From positions 62,001-126,000 of the forward strand of contig NZ_JASZYE010000004.1 of assembly GCF_030317145.1 (NCBI RefSeq): a stretch of DNA of 64,000 bases, in the 5' to 3' direction. This document shows, piece by piece, positions 48,222 through 57,830 of this stretch (positions are counted from its first letter, which is position 1; each line of letters begins with the position of its first letter). Position numbers and translations under genes: made by a program. Source of the stretch: Variovorax flavidus. Lineage in GTDB: Bacteria; Pseudomonadota; Gammaproteobacteria; Burkholderiales; Burkholderiaceae_C. The notes below the pieces were generated by a model. The model was not told the DNA's origin and did not search any database. It saw only the letters and a list, made by a program, of their open reading frames with translations.

Positions 48222-49783
48222 GCCGCGTCTATCGCGGCATCTTCATCGTCTGGGTCGCGCTTCGCTACGGCCTCGACGAACTCGTCCTCACCAGCTTCCA
48301 GAAGCCGTGGCTGCGCGTGGTGGCCCGCATCGTCTCGGTGGGCCGCAAGCTCGACGCGCCGCGCGGCCAGCGCCTGCGCGAGGCGCTGGAGCGGCTGGGG
48401 CCGATCTTCGTCAAGTTCGGACAGGTGCTGTCGACCCGGCGCGACCTGCTGCCGGCCGACATCGCCGACGAGTTGGCGTGGCTGCAGGATCGCGTTCCTC
48501 CGTTTCCGTCGAAGGTGGCGATTGCCACCATCGAGCGCGCATTCCGCCGGCCGGTCAGCGACATCTTCGTGCAGTTCGACGAGACGCCGGTGGCGAGCGC
48601 GTCGATCGCGCAGGTGCATTTCGCGACCGTGCGCGTGAGCAACGGAACGGTGCGCGAGGCAGCGGTCAAGGTGCTGCGGCCGGGCATGCGTGACGTGATC
48701 GAGAAGGACCTTGCGCTCATGGCCATGATGGCCGGCTGGGTCGAGAACCTCTCGGCCGACGGCAAGCGCCTGAAGCCGCGCGAGGTGGTCGCCGAGTTCG
48801 ACAAGTACCTCCACGACGAGCTCGATCTGGTGCGTGAGGCGGCCAATGCGGCGCAGCTGCGTCGCAACATGGAGCCGCTCAAGCTGGTGATGATCCCCGA
48901 GATGTTCTGGGACTTCTGCCATCCGGAGGTGATCGTGATGGAGCGCATGAAGGGTGTGCCGATCGCGCAGCTCGATCGCCTGCGCGCCGCCGGCGTCGAC
49001 ATCCCGAAGCTGGCGCGCGACGGCGTCACCATCTTCTTCACGCAGGTGTTCCGCGACGGCTTCTTCCACGCCGACATGCATCCGGGCAATATCCAGGTGA
49101 GCCTGGCGCCGGAGACCTTCGGGCGCTATGTATCGCTCGATTTCGGCATCATCGGCACGCTGACCGAGTCCGACAAGGAATACCTCGCGCAGAACTTCGT
49201 GGCCTTCTTCCGGCGTGACTACAAGCGCGTCGCCGAGCTGCACCTCGAAAGCGGTTGGGTGCCGATCGGCACCCGCATCGACGAACTCGAGGCCGCGATC
49301 CGGACGGTGTGCGAGCCGTACTTCGACCGGCCGCTCAAGGAGATCTCGCTGGGCATGGTGCTCATGCGCCTGTTCCAGACCTCCCGCCGCTTCCACGTCG
49401 AGATCCAGCCGCAGCTCGTGCTGCTTCAGAAGACCCTGCTCAACATCGAGGGCCTGGGGCGCCAGCTTGACCCCGAACTCGACCTCTGGAACACCGCCAA
49501 GCCCTTCCTTGAAAAGTGGATGAGCGAGCAGATCGGCCCTCGCAAGCTCTTCGAGCAACTGCGCGCCGAGGCGCCGCGCTACGCCAAATTGCTGCCGCAG
49601 CTGCCGCGGCTCATGCACGATTTCCTGGAAAATCGGCCCGCGGACCACCGCCGCGAACTGATGGAGCTTCTGGCTGCTCAGAAGCGTACGAACCGTCTCC
49701 TGCAGGCGATCATCTACGGTGGCATAGGTTTTGTATTGGGGTTGATCGCGATGCAGGTGCTGGTGCGCGTGCGTCTTTTCTGA
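48218..49783 (+). CDS. ubiB: Ubiquinone biosynthesis kinase-like protein UbiB
   Basis: This 521-residue ABC1/ADCK-family ATPase is required for ubiquinone synthesis and thought to extract lipid precursors from the membrane. The KxGQ motif is in [16 protein letters not shown]. The Ala-rich nucleotide loop (ASASIAQVH), [15 protein letters not shown] and the metal-binding DFGIIG are present. Two C-terminal membrane helices end the protein ([23 protein letters not shown] is the second). Length matches E. coli (546) with slight shortening. Confidence 0.96.
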   Translation: MSRVYRGIFIVWVALRYGLDELVLTSFQKPWLRVVARIVSVGRKLDAPRGQRLREALERLGPIFVKFGQVLSTRRDLLPADIADELAWLQDRVPPFPSKVAIATIERAFRRPVSDIFVQFDETPVASASIAQVHFATVRVSNGTVREAAVKVLRPGMRDVIEKDLALMAMMAGWVENLSADGKRLKPREVVAEFDKYLHDELDLVREAANAAQLRRNMEPLKLVMIPEMFWDFCHPEVIVMERMKGVPIAQLDRLRAAGVDIPKLARDGVTIFFTQVFRDGFFHADMHPGNIQVSLAPETFGRYVSLDFGIIGTLTESDKEYLAQNFVAFFRRDYKRVAELHLESGWVPIGTRIDELEAAIRTVCEPYFDRPLKEISLGMVLMRLFQTSRRFHVEIQPQLVLLQKTLLNIEGLGRQLDPELDLWNTAKPFLEKWMSEQIGPRKLFEQLRAEAPRYAKLLPQLPRLMHDFLENRPADHRRELMELLAAQKRTNRLLQAIIYGGIGFVLGLIAMQVLVRVRLF

Positions 49784-49798
49784 TTTGGAGAATTTGCC

Positions 49799-51247
49799 GT
49801 GCTGTTGACCCTGGTCATCATCTACCTGCTCGTCACCATCGCGATCGGCCTGTATGCGGCCAAGCGCGTCAAGAACACCACCGACTTCGCGATCGCAGGG
49901 CGCCACCTGCCCCTGTACATGATCGTGACCACCACCTTCGCGACGTGGTTCGGCTCCGAGACCGTGCTCGGCATCCCGGCCAAGTTCATCGAAGGCGGCC
50001 TGAACGGCGTGATCGAGGATCCCTTCGGCGCCGGCACCTGCCTGATCCTGGTCGGCCTGTTCTTCGCGGGCAAGCTGTACCGCATGACGCTGCTGACCAT
50101 CAGCGACTACTACCGCGAGCGTTTCGGCCGCACCATCGAGATCGCCTGCTCGCTGATCATCATGCTCAGCTACCTCGGCTGGGTATCGGCCCAGGTCACG
50201 GCGCTGGGGCTGGTGTTCAACGTGCTGTCGGGCGGCGCGATCAGCGTTTCGCTGGGCATGGTGATCGGGGTCGTCTCGATCCTGGCCTACACGCTCTTCG
50301 GCGGCATGTGGTCGGTTGCGGTGACGGACTTCATCCAGATGATCATCCTGGTGCTCGGCCTCGCGGTGATCGCCGTCTTCGCCGGCAACATGGCCGGCGG
50401 CGCCGACAAGGTGGTGGCCTTCGCGGTCAGCAAGGATCTGTTCAAGTTCTGGCCGGAGCCGAACCTGAAGGACATGGTCTTCTTCTTCGCCGCGGCCATC
50501 ACCATGATGCTGGGCTCGATCCCGCAGCAGGACGTGTTCCAGCGCGTGATGTCTGCCAACAGCGTCAAGTCCGCGACGCGCGGGCCGGTCATCGGCGGCG
50601 TCGCCTACATCCTGTTCGCCTTCGTGCCGATGTTCCTGGTGGCGAGCGCGCTGCTCATCATGCCGGAGGAAACCGCCACCCTGCTCAAGGACGACCCGCA
50701 GAAGGTCCTGCCGACGTTGGTGCTGGAGAAGATGCCCTTCGTGATGCAGGTGCTGTTCTTCGGCGCGCTGCTGTCGGCCATCAAGTCCACGGCTTCCGCG
50801 ACGCTGCTCGCGCCAAGCGTGACCTTCACCGAGAACATCTGGCGGCAGTTCCGGCCGGCGGGCAGCGACAAGGCCAACCTGATGACCATGCGCATCACGG
50901 TGCTGCTGTTCAGCGCGGCGGTGCTGACCTACGCGATCCGGATGCAGGGCACCCCGATCTATGAACTGGTCTCCGGCGCCTACCAGGTGCCGCTGGTGGG
51001 CGCTTTCGTGCCGCTGGTGTGCGGCCTGTACTGGCAGCGCGCCACCACGCAGGGCGCGGTGGCGGCGGTGGTGCTCGGCATCGGCGTCTGGCTGCTGTTC
51101 CTCGGCATGCCGTGGGGCAAGGAGTTCCCGGCCCAGCTCGCAGGCCTGCTGGCGTCGTTCGGCGGGATGGTGGCCGGGTCGCTGGCGCCGCAGTGGGTGT
51201 CGAACACGCGCACGCCGCACCGCCCGCTGGCCGTCGATCCGGCCTGA
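49799..51247 (+). CDS. Sodium:solute symporter (SSS family)
   Basis: This 482-residue polytopic transporter has about 13 helices, starting LLTLVIIYLLVTIAIGLYAAKRVKN. Family blocks are FAIAGRHLPLYMIVTTTFATWFGSETVLG and the mid-protein MMLGSIPQQDVFQRVMSA. The substrate (amino acid, organic acid or nucleobase class) cannot be told. The start is GTG 49799 after TTTGGAG. It lies 15 bases after ubiB, so it may be part of the ubi transcript. Confidence 0.88.
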   Translation: MLLTLVIIYLLVTIAIGLYAAKRVKNTTDFAIAGRHLPLYMIVTTTFATWFGSETVLGIPAKFIEGGLNGVIEDPFGAGTCLILVGLFFAGKLYRMTLLTISDYYRERFGRTIEIACSLIIMLSYLGWVSAQVTALGLVFNVLSGGAISVSLGMVIGVVSILAYTLFGGMWSVAVTDFIQMIILVLGLAVIAVFAGNMAGGADKVVAFAVSKDLFKFWPEPNLKDMVFFFAAAITMMLGSIPQQDVFQRVMSANSVKSATRGPVIGGVAYILFAFVPMFLVASALLIMPEETATLLKDDPQKVLPTLVLEKMPFVMQVLFFGALLSAIKSTASATLLAPSVTFTENIWRQFRPAGSDKANLMTMRITVLLFSAAVLTYAIRMQGTPIYELVSGAYQVPLVGAFVPLVCGLYWQRATTQGAVAAVVLGIGVWLLFLGMPWGKEFPAQLAGLLASFGGMVAGSLAPQWVSNTRTPHRPLAVDPA

Positions 51248-51278
51248 TCCGCGCGGGAGGGCGGCCAGAGGGCGCCCT

Positions 51279-51284
51279 TATAAT
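51279..51284 (+). promoter_or_regulatory. Consensus -10 box ahead of the fmdB-like gene
   Basis: TATAAT lies 48 bases upstream of the ATG at 51333, with no matching -35. A G/C-rich inverted repeat (GCGGCCG and CGGCCGC) follows in the leader. It probably drives the fmdB-DUF502-aspS group. Confidence 0.45.
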
Positions 51285-51332
51285 CGAGGGCTTTGCGAGC
51301 GGCCGCCGGCCGCCCATTTCGCCCCCCAATCC

Positions 51333-51671
51333 ATGCCTATCTACGCCTACAAGTGCAGCGCCTGCGGCTTTGCCAAGGACGTGCTGCAGAAAATGTCCGA
51401 CGCTCCTCTTTCGGAGTGCCCGGCTTGCGGCGCGAGTGCGTTCAGCAAGCAACTCACCGCCGCCGGCTTCCAGCTCAAGGGGTCCGGCTGGTACGTGACC
51501 GATTTCCGCGACGGCGGAGGCAAGAAGGGCGGCGACAGCGCCGGGGCGAGCGCCAGCCCAGCCGCGCCAGCGGAAGGTGCTGCCACCAAGGCCGCCGATG
51601 CGCCAGCGAGCGCGCCCTCGCCGGCGCCTGCGCCGGCGCCCGCTGCGGCCCCCACATCCAGCAGCGACTGA
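51333..51671 (+). CDS. FmdB-type zinc-ribbon protein
   Basis: This 112-residue protein starts MPIYAYKCSACGFAKDVLQKM, with a second pair in SECPACGA. The two CxxC pairs form a small zinc ribbon of the FmdB regulator family. The last about 45 residues are an Ala/Pro/Ser low-complexity tail. No DNA-binding role has been shown in general. It begins a set with DUF502 (gap 9 bases) and aspS. Confidence 0.85.
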   Translation: MPIYAYKCSACGFAKDVLQKMSDAPLSECPACGASAFSKQLTAAGFQLKGSGWYVTDFRDGGGKKGGDSAGASASPAAPAEGAATKAADAPASAPSPAPAPAPAAAPTSSSD

Positions 51672-51680
51672 GATCCCGCC

Positions 51681-52301
51681 ATGCTCGCGCTGCGCAAATG
51701 GCTGCTGTCCGGCTTGCTGGTCATCGTTCCGCTGGTCATCACGCTGGGCGTGCTGAACTGGATCATCGGCACGCTGGACCAGACGCTGTGGCTGCTGCCC
51801 GAGGACTGGCAGCAGTACCTCACCGAACACAAGGTGCGCGGGCTCGGCGTTCTGCTGACGCTGGCCATCCTGCTGTCGGTCGGCGCCATCGCCAGCAACT
51901 TTGTCGGCAAGCGCCTGCTCGGCTGGGGTGATGCGGTGGTCCGCCGGATTCCGGTGGTTCGCTCGATCTACTCCAGCGTCAAGCAGGTCTCCGACACGCT
52001 TTTCTCCGAGAACGGCAACGCGTTCCGCACCGCGGTGCTGGTCCAGTGGCCGCGTGAAGACGTCTGGACCATTGCCTTCGTGACCGGCACGCCTGGTCAT
52101 GAAGTCCTGGCCCACCTCGGCGGCGGCGACTATCTCGGCGTCTACGTGCCGACCACGCCCAATCCCACGGGCGGCTATTTCGTGATGCTCAAGCGCAGCG
52201 ACTGCATCGAACTCAAGATGAGCGTGGACGACGCGCTCAAGTACATCGTCTCGATGGGGGTTGTCGTTCCTGGCGGCCCCGCAACGATCGCGATCAAATA
52301 A
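51681..52301 (+). CDS. DUF502-family membrane protein
   Basis: This 206-residue inner-membrane protein has two helices near the N-terminus ([24 protein letters not shown] and [22 protein letters not shown]). It then carries the DUF502 soluble domain: [37 protein letters not shown] and the end [10 protein letters not shown]. The function is unknown. The place between fmdB and aspS is conserved in betaproteobacteria. Confidence 0.88.
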   Translation: MLALRKWLLSGLLVIVPLVITLGVLNWIIGTLDQTLWLLPEDWQQYLTEHKVRGLGVLLTLAILLSVGAIASNFVGKRLLGWGDAVVRRIPVVRSIYSSVKQVSDTLFSENGNAFRTAVLVQWPREDVWTIAFVTGTPGHEVLAHLGGGDYLGVYVPTTPNPTGGYFVMLKRSDCIELKMSVDDALKYIVSMGVVVPGGPATIAIK

Positions 52302-52332
52302 TCACGCGCCACCCCGGCGCCGGAATTCACCT

Positions 52333-54138
52333 ATGCCCATGCGTTCAATCTATTGCGGTCTCGTGACCGAAGCCCTCCTGGGCCAAACCGTCACCCTTTG
52401 CGGCTGGGTCAATCGCCGGCGCGACCATGGGGGCGTGATCTTCATCGACCTGCGCGATCGCGAGGGCTACGTCCAGGTCGTGTGCGACCCGGATCGTGCC
52501 GCGACGTTCGCGGCGGCCGAAGGCCTGCGCAACGAGTTCTGCGTGCAGATCACCGGTCTGGTGCGCGCGCGGCCGGAAGGCACCGTCAATGGCAACCTCA
52601 AGAGCGGCAAGATCGAAGTGCTCTGCCACGAGATGAAGGTGCTGAACCCTTCCGTGACGCCGCCGTTCCTTCTGGACGACGACAACCTGTCGGAAACCAC
52701 CCGCCTCACGCACCGCGTGCTGGACCTGCGCCGCCCCGTGATGCAGCGCAACATGATGCTGCGCTACAAGGTCACGATGGAGGCCCGCAAGTTCCTCGAT
52801 GCCAACGGCTTCATCGACATCGAGACGCCCATGCTGGGCAAGTCCACGCCTGAAGGCGCGCGCGACTACCTGGTGCCGAGCCGCGTGCACGACGGCAGCT
52901 TCTTCGCGCTCCCGCAATCGCCGCAGCTTTTCAAGCAGTTGCTGATGGTGGCCGGCTACGACCGCTACTACCAGATCGTCAAGTGCTTCCGCGACGAAGA
53001 CCTGCGCGCCGACCGCCAGCCGGAGTTCACGCAGATCGACATCGAGACCTCGTTCATGGCCGAGGAAGAGATCCGCGAGATGTTCGAGGGAATGATCCGC
53101 AAGGTCTTCCGCGCGGCTGCCGAGGTCGAACTACCGCCGTTCCCCGTGATGAGCTACGGCGACGCGATGTTCAAGTACGGCTCGGACAAGCCCGACCTGC
53201 GCGTCAAGCTGGAGTTCACCGAACTCACCGATGTGATGCGCAATGTCGAGTTCAAGGTGTTCGCCCAGGCGGCCAGCACGCCCGGCGGCCGTGTCGTGGC
53301 GCTGCGCGTGCCTGGTGGCGGCGGTGAAGGCGGCATGTCGCGCGGCGACATCGACGCCTACACCGAGTTCGTCAAGATCTACGGCGCCAAGGGCCTGGCC
53401 TACATCAAGGTCAACGACGCGGAGCAAGGTCGCGAAGGCCTGCAGAGCCCGATCGTCAAGAACCTCAACGACGCATCCTTGGCCGAGATCATCGCGCGCA
53501 CCGGCGCGCGCAATGGCGACATCGTGTTCTTCGGTGCCGACAAGGAAAAGGTCGTCAACGACGCCATCGGCGCGCTGCGCGTGAAGATCGGCCACAGCGC
53601 CTTCGGCAAGAAGAACGGCCTGTTCGAAGACCGCTGGGCGCCGCTGTGGGTGGTCGACTTCCCAATGTTCGAGTTCGACGAGGAAGGCCAGCGCTGGTCC
53701 GCGGTGCACCACCCGTTCACCGCACCGAAGGACGGCCATGAAGACCTCATGGACACGGCCCCCGAGAAGTGCATCGCCAAGGCCTACGACATGGTGCTCA
53801 ACGGCATCGAGATGGGCGGCGGCTCGGTGCGTATCCACCGCGAGGAAGTGCAGAGCAAGGTGTTCCGCGCGCTGAAGATCAGTGCCGAGGATGCACAGAA
53901 CAAGTTCGGCTTCCTGCTGGATGCGCTGCAGTACGGCGCGCCCCCGCATGGCGGCATCGCGATCGGCCTCGACCGCCTGGTGATGCTGCTGAGCGGCGCG
54001 GAATCGATTCGCGACGTGATCGCCTTCCCCAAGACCCAGCGCGCGCAGGACTTGCTGACGCAGGCACCGAGCCCGGTCGACGAGAAGCAACTGCGCGAGC
54101 TGCACATCAAGCTGCGCAACACGCAACCGGCGGCGTGA
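52333..54138 (+). CDS. aspS: Aspartyl-tRNA synthetase
   Basis: This 601-residue bacterial-type AspRS has an OB-fold anticodon-binding N-terminus ([23 protein letters not shown]) and a class II core ([41 protein letters not shown] as motif 2; [14 protein letters not shown] as motif 3). The inserted GAD domain lies around 290-420. The start is ATG 52333 (or 52339). Whether it also charges tRNA-Asn depends on a GatCAB system outside this window. Confidence 0.96.
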   Translation: MPMRSIYCGLVTEALLGQTVTLCGWVNRRRDHGGVIFIDLRDREGYVQVVCDPDRAATFAAAEGLRNEFCVQITGLVRARPEGTVNGNLKSGKIEVLCHEMKVLNPSVTPPFLLDDDNLSETTRLTHRVLDLRRPVMQRNMMLRYKVTMEARKFLDANGFIDIETPMLGKSTPEGARDYLVPSRVHDGSFFALPQSPQLFKQLLMVAGYDRYYQIVKCFRDEDLRADRQPEFTQIDIETSFMAEEEIREMFEGMIRKVFRAAAEVELPPFPVMSYGDAMFKYGSDKPDLRVKLEFTELTDVMRNVEFKVFAQAASTPGGRVVALRVPGGGGEGGMSRGDIDAYTEFVKIYGAKGLAYIKVNDAEQGREGLQSPIVKNLNDASLAEIIARTGARNGDIVFFGADKEKVVNDAIGALRVKIGHSAFGKKNGLFEDRWAPLWVVDFPMFEFDEEGQRWSAVHHPFTAPKDGHEDLMDTAPEKCIAKAYDMVLNGIEMGGGSVRIHREEVQSKVFRALKISAEDAQNKFGFLLDALQYGAPPHGGIAIGLDRLVMLLSGAESIRDVIAFPKTQRAQDLLTQAPSPVDEKQLRELHIKLRNTQPAA

Positions 54139-54157
54139 TCGGGCAGGGGCCGCCAGC

Positions 54158-54625
54158 ATGAGCGAGCGCCCCTGGAAAATTCCCGAGTCGGTGCTGGTCG
54201 TGATCCACACGCCGGCGCTCGACGTGCTGCTGATCCAACGCGCCGACGCCGACGACTTCTGGCAATCGGTCACCGGCAGCAAGGACGCGGCGGACGAGCC
54301 GCTGAGCCTTACCGCCGCGCGCGAGGTCCAGGAGGAAACAGGGATCCTCTGCGGCGAGGGCAGCGAGCTCGGCCCACGGCTGGTCGACTGGCAGCTGCAG
54401 AACATCTACGAGATCTACCCTCGCTGGCGCGCCCGCTATGCGCCCGGCGTCACCCACAACACGGAGCATTTGTTCGGCCTGTGCGTGCCGGAGCGAGTGA
54501 CGCCGCGGCTGGACCCACGCGAACACACCGCGTGGCAATGGCTGCCGTACCGGGCCGCGGCGGACGCCTGTTTTTCGCCGTCGAACGCCGAAGCGATCCT
54601 GCTCCTGCCACAATTTGTGCAATGA
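54158..54625 (+). CDS. nudB: Dihydroneopterin triphosphate diphosphatase NudB
   Basis: NudB removes pyrophosphate from dihydroneopterin triphosphate in folate synthesis. The 155-residue protein has a Nudix box (GSKDAADEPLSLTAAREVQ followed by EETGI). YAPGVTHNTEHLFGLCVP is also characteristic of NudB. FolE, which makes its substrate, is encoded two genes downstream. Its stop overlaps the next start by four bases. Confidence 0.92.
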   Translation: MSERPWKIPESVLVVIHTPALDVLLIQRADADDFWQSVTGSKDAADEPLSLTAAREVQEETGILCGEGSELGPRLVDWQLQNIYEIYPRWRARYAPGVTHNTEHLFGLCVPERVTPRLDPREHTAWQWLPYRAAADACFSPSNAEAILLLPQFVQ

Positions 54626-55380
54626 ATTCGCCGGCGAACAGCTTTCGGGTGGCCACCTACAACATCCACAAGGGTGTGCAAGGCATCGGGCCGGCGCGGC
54701 GCCTCGAGATACACAACCTCGGCCACGCCATCGAGCAGCTCGATGCGGACATCGTGTGCCTGCAGGAGGTGCGCAAGATGAACCGCCAGGCGGCGGCCCG
54801 CTTCCGGCACTGGCCCGAGTTGCCGCAGGCGGATTTCCTCGCGCCCGAGGGCTACACCGCGGTCTACGAGACGAACGCCATCACCAAGCACGGTGAGCAT
54901 GGCAATGCGCTGCTCACCCGCTGGCCGGTGCTGCGCAAGACCCACCAGGACATCTCGGACCACCGCTTCGAACAGCGCGGACTCCTGCACGTGGCGATCG
55001 ACCTCGACGGCACGCCCGTCCACGCCATCGTGGTGCACCTGGGCTTGATCAAGGGCAGTCGCGTCCGCCAGGTCGCCCAACTGCGCGAATTCATCGAGCG
55101 CGAGATTCCGCCCGGGGAGGCGCTGATCGTCGCCGGGGACTTCAACGACTGGGGCGCGCGGATGCGCTACGCGATGAACGCCATGGGCATGCGCGATTCC
55201 AGCGACCTGCGCGGGCCGCGTACCCTGACCTATCCCTCGCGCTTACCGGTCGCGCAGCTCGACTTCATCTACGGCCGGCAGCTGGAGCTGCTCGCATGCT
55301 CCGTGCCGCGCGGGCCGATCTGGGCCCGCATGTCCGATCACCTGCCGCTGGTGACCGACTTTTCGCTATCAAAACAATAG
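54622..55380 (+). CDS. YbhP-like endonuclease/exonuclease/phosphatase-family protein
   Basis: This 252-residue EEP-superfamily enzyme has ATYNIHKGVQG at the start and the metal Glu in ADIVCLQEVRKMN. VAGDFNDWGARM, LDFIYGR and the final SDHLPLVTDF complete the catalytic set. Length and motifs fit E. coli YbhP (253). That gene is normally followed by a cardiolipin synthase (clsB), but here folE follows. No signal peptide is seen. The substrate is unknown. Confidence 0.85.
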   Translation: MNSPANSFRVATYNIHKGVQGIGPARRLEIHNLGHAIEQLDADIVCLQEVRKMNRQAAARFRHWPELPQADFLAPEGYTAVYETNAITKHGEHGNALLTRWPVLRKTHQDISDHRFEQRGLLHVAIDLDGTPVHAIVVHLGLIKGSRVRQVAQLREFIEREIPPGEALIVAGDFNDWGARMRYAMNAMGMRDSSDLRGPRTLTYPSRLPVAQLDFIYGRQLELLACSVPRGPIWARMSDHLPLVTDFSLSKQ

Positions 55381-55450
55381 CAATACGACGAGGCGGGTAG
55401 GGCGCTGTAGGGGCAATCGCCTTCCATCCATTCGCTGTTAGGATGCGCTA

Positions 55451-56182
55451 ATGCTTAGGACTATCGACGCCGCGAGGCGCCCCGCGGAAGGGGCTGAAGA
55501 CGAGGGCACACCCGTGTCCGTGAAGATTCGGGAGCGCCTGCTCGCCGCCCGCAAGCGCTTCAACGCCAACGACAACATCGCCGAGTTCATCGAGCCCGGC
55601 GAACTCGAGCATCTGCTCGACGAAGTCGAAGGCAAGATGAAGCACGTGCTCGAAAGCCTGGTGATCGATCTCGACAACGACCACAACACGGGCAACACGG
55701 CGCGCCGGGTTGCCAAGATGTACCTCAACGAGGTGTTCAAGGGCCGCTATGTGGCGCAGCCTTCCCTCACCGAATTCCCGAACGCAGAGCATCTCAACGA
55801 GCTGATGATCGTCGGCCCGATCACCGTGCGCAGCGCCTGCTCGCACCACTTCTGCCCGATCATCGGCAAGCTCTGGATCGGCGTGATGCCCAATGAGAAG
55901 ACCAACGTCATCGGCCTGTCGAAGTACGCGCGGCTGGCCGAGTGGGTCATGGGCCGCCCACAGATCCAGGAAGAAGCCGTTGTTCAGCTGGCCGACCTGA
56001 TCCAGGAAAAGACGCAACCCGACGGTTTGGCCCTGGTGGTCGAGGCGGAGCACTTCTGCATGCAGTGGCGCGGCGTCAAGGAGATGGACAGCAAGATGAT
56101 CAATTCGGTGATGCGTGGCGTCTTCCTGAAGGACCCCAACCTTCGCCGCGAATTCCTTTCCCTTCTTCCACGCAAGCGCTGA
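55451..56182 (+). CDS. folE: GTP cyclohydrolase I
   Basis: FolE turns GTP into dihydroneopterin triphosphate, entry to folate and pterins. The 243-residue protein has the zinc Cys/His block SACSHHFCPIIGKLWIGVMP, the segment VIGLSKYARLAEWVMGRPQIQE and the second zinc Cys in HFCMQWRGVKE. Length is a bit above the E. coli enzyme (222), by an N-terminal extension. AGGA lies 9 bases before the ATG. A BLUF sensor gene follows after only 6 bases. Confidence 0.94.
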   Translation: MLRTIDAARRPAEGAEDEGTPVSVKIRERLLAARKRFNANDNIAEFIEPGELEHLLDEVEGKMKHVLESLVIDLDNDHNTGNTARRVAKMYLNEVFKGRYVAQPSLTEFPNAEHLNELMIVGPITVRSACSHHFCPIIGKLWIGVMPNEKTNVIGLSKYARLAEWVMGRPQIQEEAVVQLADLIQEKTQPDGLALVVEAEHFCMQWRGVKEMDSKMINSVMRGVFLKDPNLRREFLSLLPRKR

Positions 56183-56188
56183 ATCATC

Positions 56189-56611
56189 ATGCTCGTACGC
56201 CTTCTCTACGCCAGCCGCGCCGTGGACACGAGCCCAGGCGCCATCGAGGCCATCCTCGCGCAATCGCGCTCGCACAATACCGCTTGCGGCATCACCGGCA
56301 TTCTTTGCTATGGGGCGGGCGTGTTCCTGCAGGCCATCGAAGGCGGCCGGATGGCGATCAGCGAGCTGTACGGCCACATCCAGAAAGACCCCCGGCACAA
56401 GGACGTGGTGCTGCTGCACTACGAGGAAATCTCGGAGCGCCGCTTCGGCGGTTGGACGATGGGGCAGGTCAACCTGTCGAAGCTCAATGCGTCGACCTTG
56501 CTCAAGTACTCGGAGCGGCCGGAACTCGATCCGTACTCGGTGTCGGGCGCGGTCTCGCTCGCGCTGCTGGAAGAGTTGATGGCGACTGCCGCCATCGTCG
56601 GTCGACACTGA
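56189..56611 (+). CDS. Short BLUF blue-light sensor protein
   Basis: This 140-residue stand-alone BLUF protein binds FAD. All key positions are present: Tyr7 (LLYASRA), Asn30 (SHNTACGITG), Gln48 (FLQAIEG), Trp89 and Met91 (RRFGGWTMG). About 40 residues follow the BLUF core as helices. No output domain is fused, so it must act through a partner protein. It is 6 bases after folE and 15 bases before a DUF429 gene, so the three probably share a transcript. Confidence 0.92.
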   Translation: MLVRLLYASRAVDTSPGAIEAILAQSRSHNTACGITGILCYGAGVFLQAIEGGRMAISELYGHIQKDPRHKDVVLLHYEEISERRFGGWTMGQVNLSKLNASTLLKYSERPELDPYSVSGAVSLALLEELMATAAIVGRH

Positions 56612-56626
56612 TCCACCATCCTCCGG

Positions 56627-57451
56627 GTGTTGCTGCTCGGCTGTGATTTTTCGAGCGCGCCGACAGCGCGCAAGCCGATCGTGATGGCGCTCGGTACCGC
56701 AGAGGCGGAGCGGGTCACCCTGTCAGGCTTCGAGTGCTTCGATTCGCTTGACGACTGGGGTCGATGGCTTGGCGCTTCACCGGAATGGGTCGGCGCATTC
56801 GACTTCCCCTTCGGATTGCCGCGCGAACTGGTCGAACACCTGTGCTGGCCGCTGCAATGGCACGCACTCATCGCGCACTACGCCGGCCTCGGCCGCGCCG
56901 AGATTCGTCAAACCTTTGCTGCCTTCTGCGCCGCGCGGCCCGTCGGCGGCAAGTTCGCGCACCGGGCCACGGACGGTCCTGCGGGCTCCAGCCCGTCGAT
57001 GAAGTGGGTCAATCCACCCGTCGCCTTCATGCTGCACGCCGGCGTGCCACGGCTGCTGGAAGCGGGCGCGGTGCTGCCGGGATTGCACAGGCCTGCGCAC
57101 GGCGGTGCGCGCATCGCGCTGGAGGGCTATCCGGGCCTCCTCGCGCGTGAGTTGATCGCGCGGCGCAGCTACAAGAGCGACGATCCCGGCGCGCAGACCG
57201 AGGCGCGCCGGCAGGCAAGGGTCGATCTCGTCGAGGCAATGGAAAAAGGCTCCGCCCGCCTGGGCGTTCGACTCGTCCTGAACAAGTCCATGCGGGAGCG
57301 CCTGCTCACCGATGCCAAGGGCGATTGCATCGATGCGGCGCTCTGCCTGCTCCAGGCCGCCTGGGCGGCGGCGCGCAGCGCGAGTGTCGGCACCGGCTAC
57401 GGTCTTCCAGCGGAAATCGACCCGCTCGAGGGCTGGATCGTGACAGCCTGA
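56627..57451 (+). CDS. DUF429-family protein
   Basis: This 274-residue protein opens LLLGCDFSSAPTARKPIVMALG, a nuclease-like beta start with an Asp, and continues AFDFPFGLPRELVEHLCWP. A later EGYPGLLAREL and the GDCIDAALCLLQAAWAA block end the fold. These fit DUF429, an RNase H-like fold family of unknown function with conserved acidic residues (Asp in GCDFSS, Asp in DFPFG, Asp in GDCIDA). The start is GTG 56627. It is the third gene after folE and BLUF. Confidence 0.75.
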   Translation: MLLLGCDFSSAPTARKPIVMALGTAEAERVTLSGFECFDSLDDWGRWLGASPEWVGAFDFPFGLPRELVEHLCWPLQWHALIAHYAGLGRAEIRQTFAAFCAARPVGGKFAHRATDGPAGSSPSMKWVNPPVAFMLHAGVPRLLEAGAVLPGLHRPAHGGARIALEGYPGLLARELIARRSYKSDDPGAQTEARRQARVDLVEAMEKGSARLGVRLVLNKSMRERLLTDAKGDCIDAALCLLQAAWAAARSASVGTGYGLPAEIDPLEGWIVTA

Positions 57452-57525
57452 CTTCCCCGAGTCCTACAGCAGGTTGAGCCCATGCCGGAGGCCACCGGCA
57501 GGATGCCCTCGCTAGATTGAATCCA

Positions 57526-57543
57526 GTGGTTCGGGCGAACCAC
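57526..57543. promoter_or_regulatory. Perfect palindrome upstream of csbD
   Basis: GTGGTTCGGGCGAACCAC has 8-base perfect arms and a 2-base centre, starting 46 bases before the CsbD ATG. It could be an operator or an mRNA stem. AAGGAA serves as Shine-Dalgarno further down. Confidence 0.4.
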
Positions 57544-57571
57544 CACTCACCAACTTTGCGAAGGAATTGTT

Positions 57572-57769
57572 ATGAACAAGGATCAAGTGGCAGGCCGTGT
57601 CGAAGAGGCCAAGGGCAAGGTGAAGGAAGTCGCCGGGAAGGTCACCGGAAGCGAAAAGCTCCAGACCGAAGGCGTGGTCGACCAGGCCGCGGGCAAGGTC
57701 CAGAAGACCTATGGCGACGTCAAGGAACAGGCCAAGGACGCCATCAAGCGCGACGCCGACAAGCTGTGA
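57572..57769 (+). CDS. CsbD-family stress protein
   Basis: This 65-residue soluble, highly charged protein reads MNKDQVAGRVEEAKGKVKEV and ends AKDAIKRDADKL, rich in Lys, Glu and Ala. CsbD proteins accumulate under general stress and are thought to be helical or disordered protectants. It is the first of the stress and envelope group. A BON lipoprotein gene follows 61 bases later on the same strand. Confidence 0.9.
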   Translation: MNKDQVAGRVEEAKGKVKEVAGKVTGSEKLQTEGVVDQAAGKVQKTYGDVKEQAKDAIKRDADKL

Positions 57770-57830
57770 CACACCGGCCTTGCGCATGGATGGCGCAAGG
57801 CCCTTTCATCGAACGACCGGAGGTTCCCTC

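Noticed and set aside
48032-51220. A 1062-codon open frame antisense to ubiJ, ubiB and the symporter
   Set aside because: It is a shadow of GC-rich codon phase: its composition is rich in Arg, His, Asp and Gln with no domain, and the plus strand holds three recognised families over the same bases.
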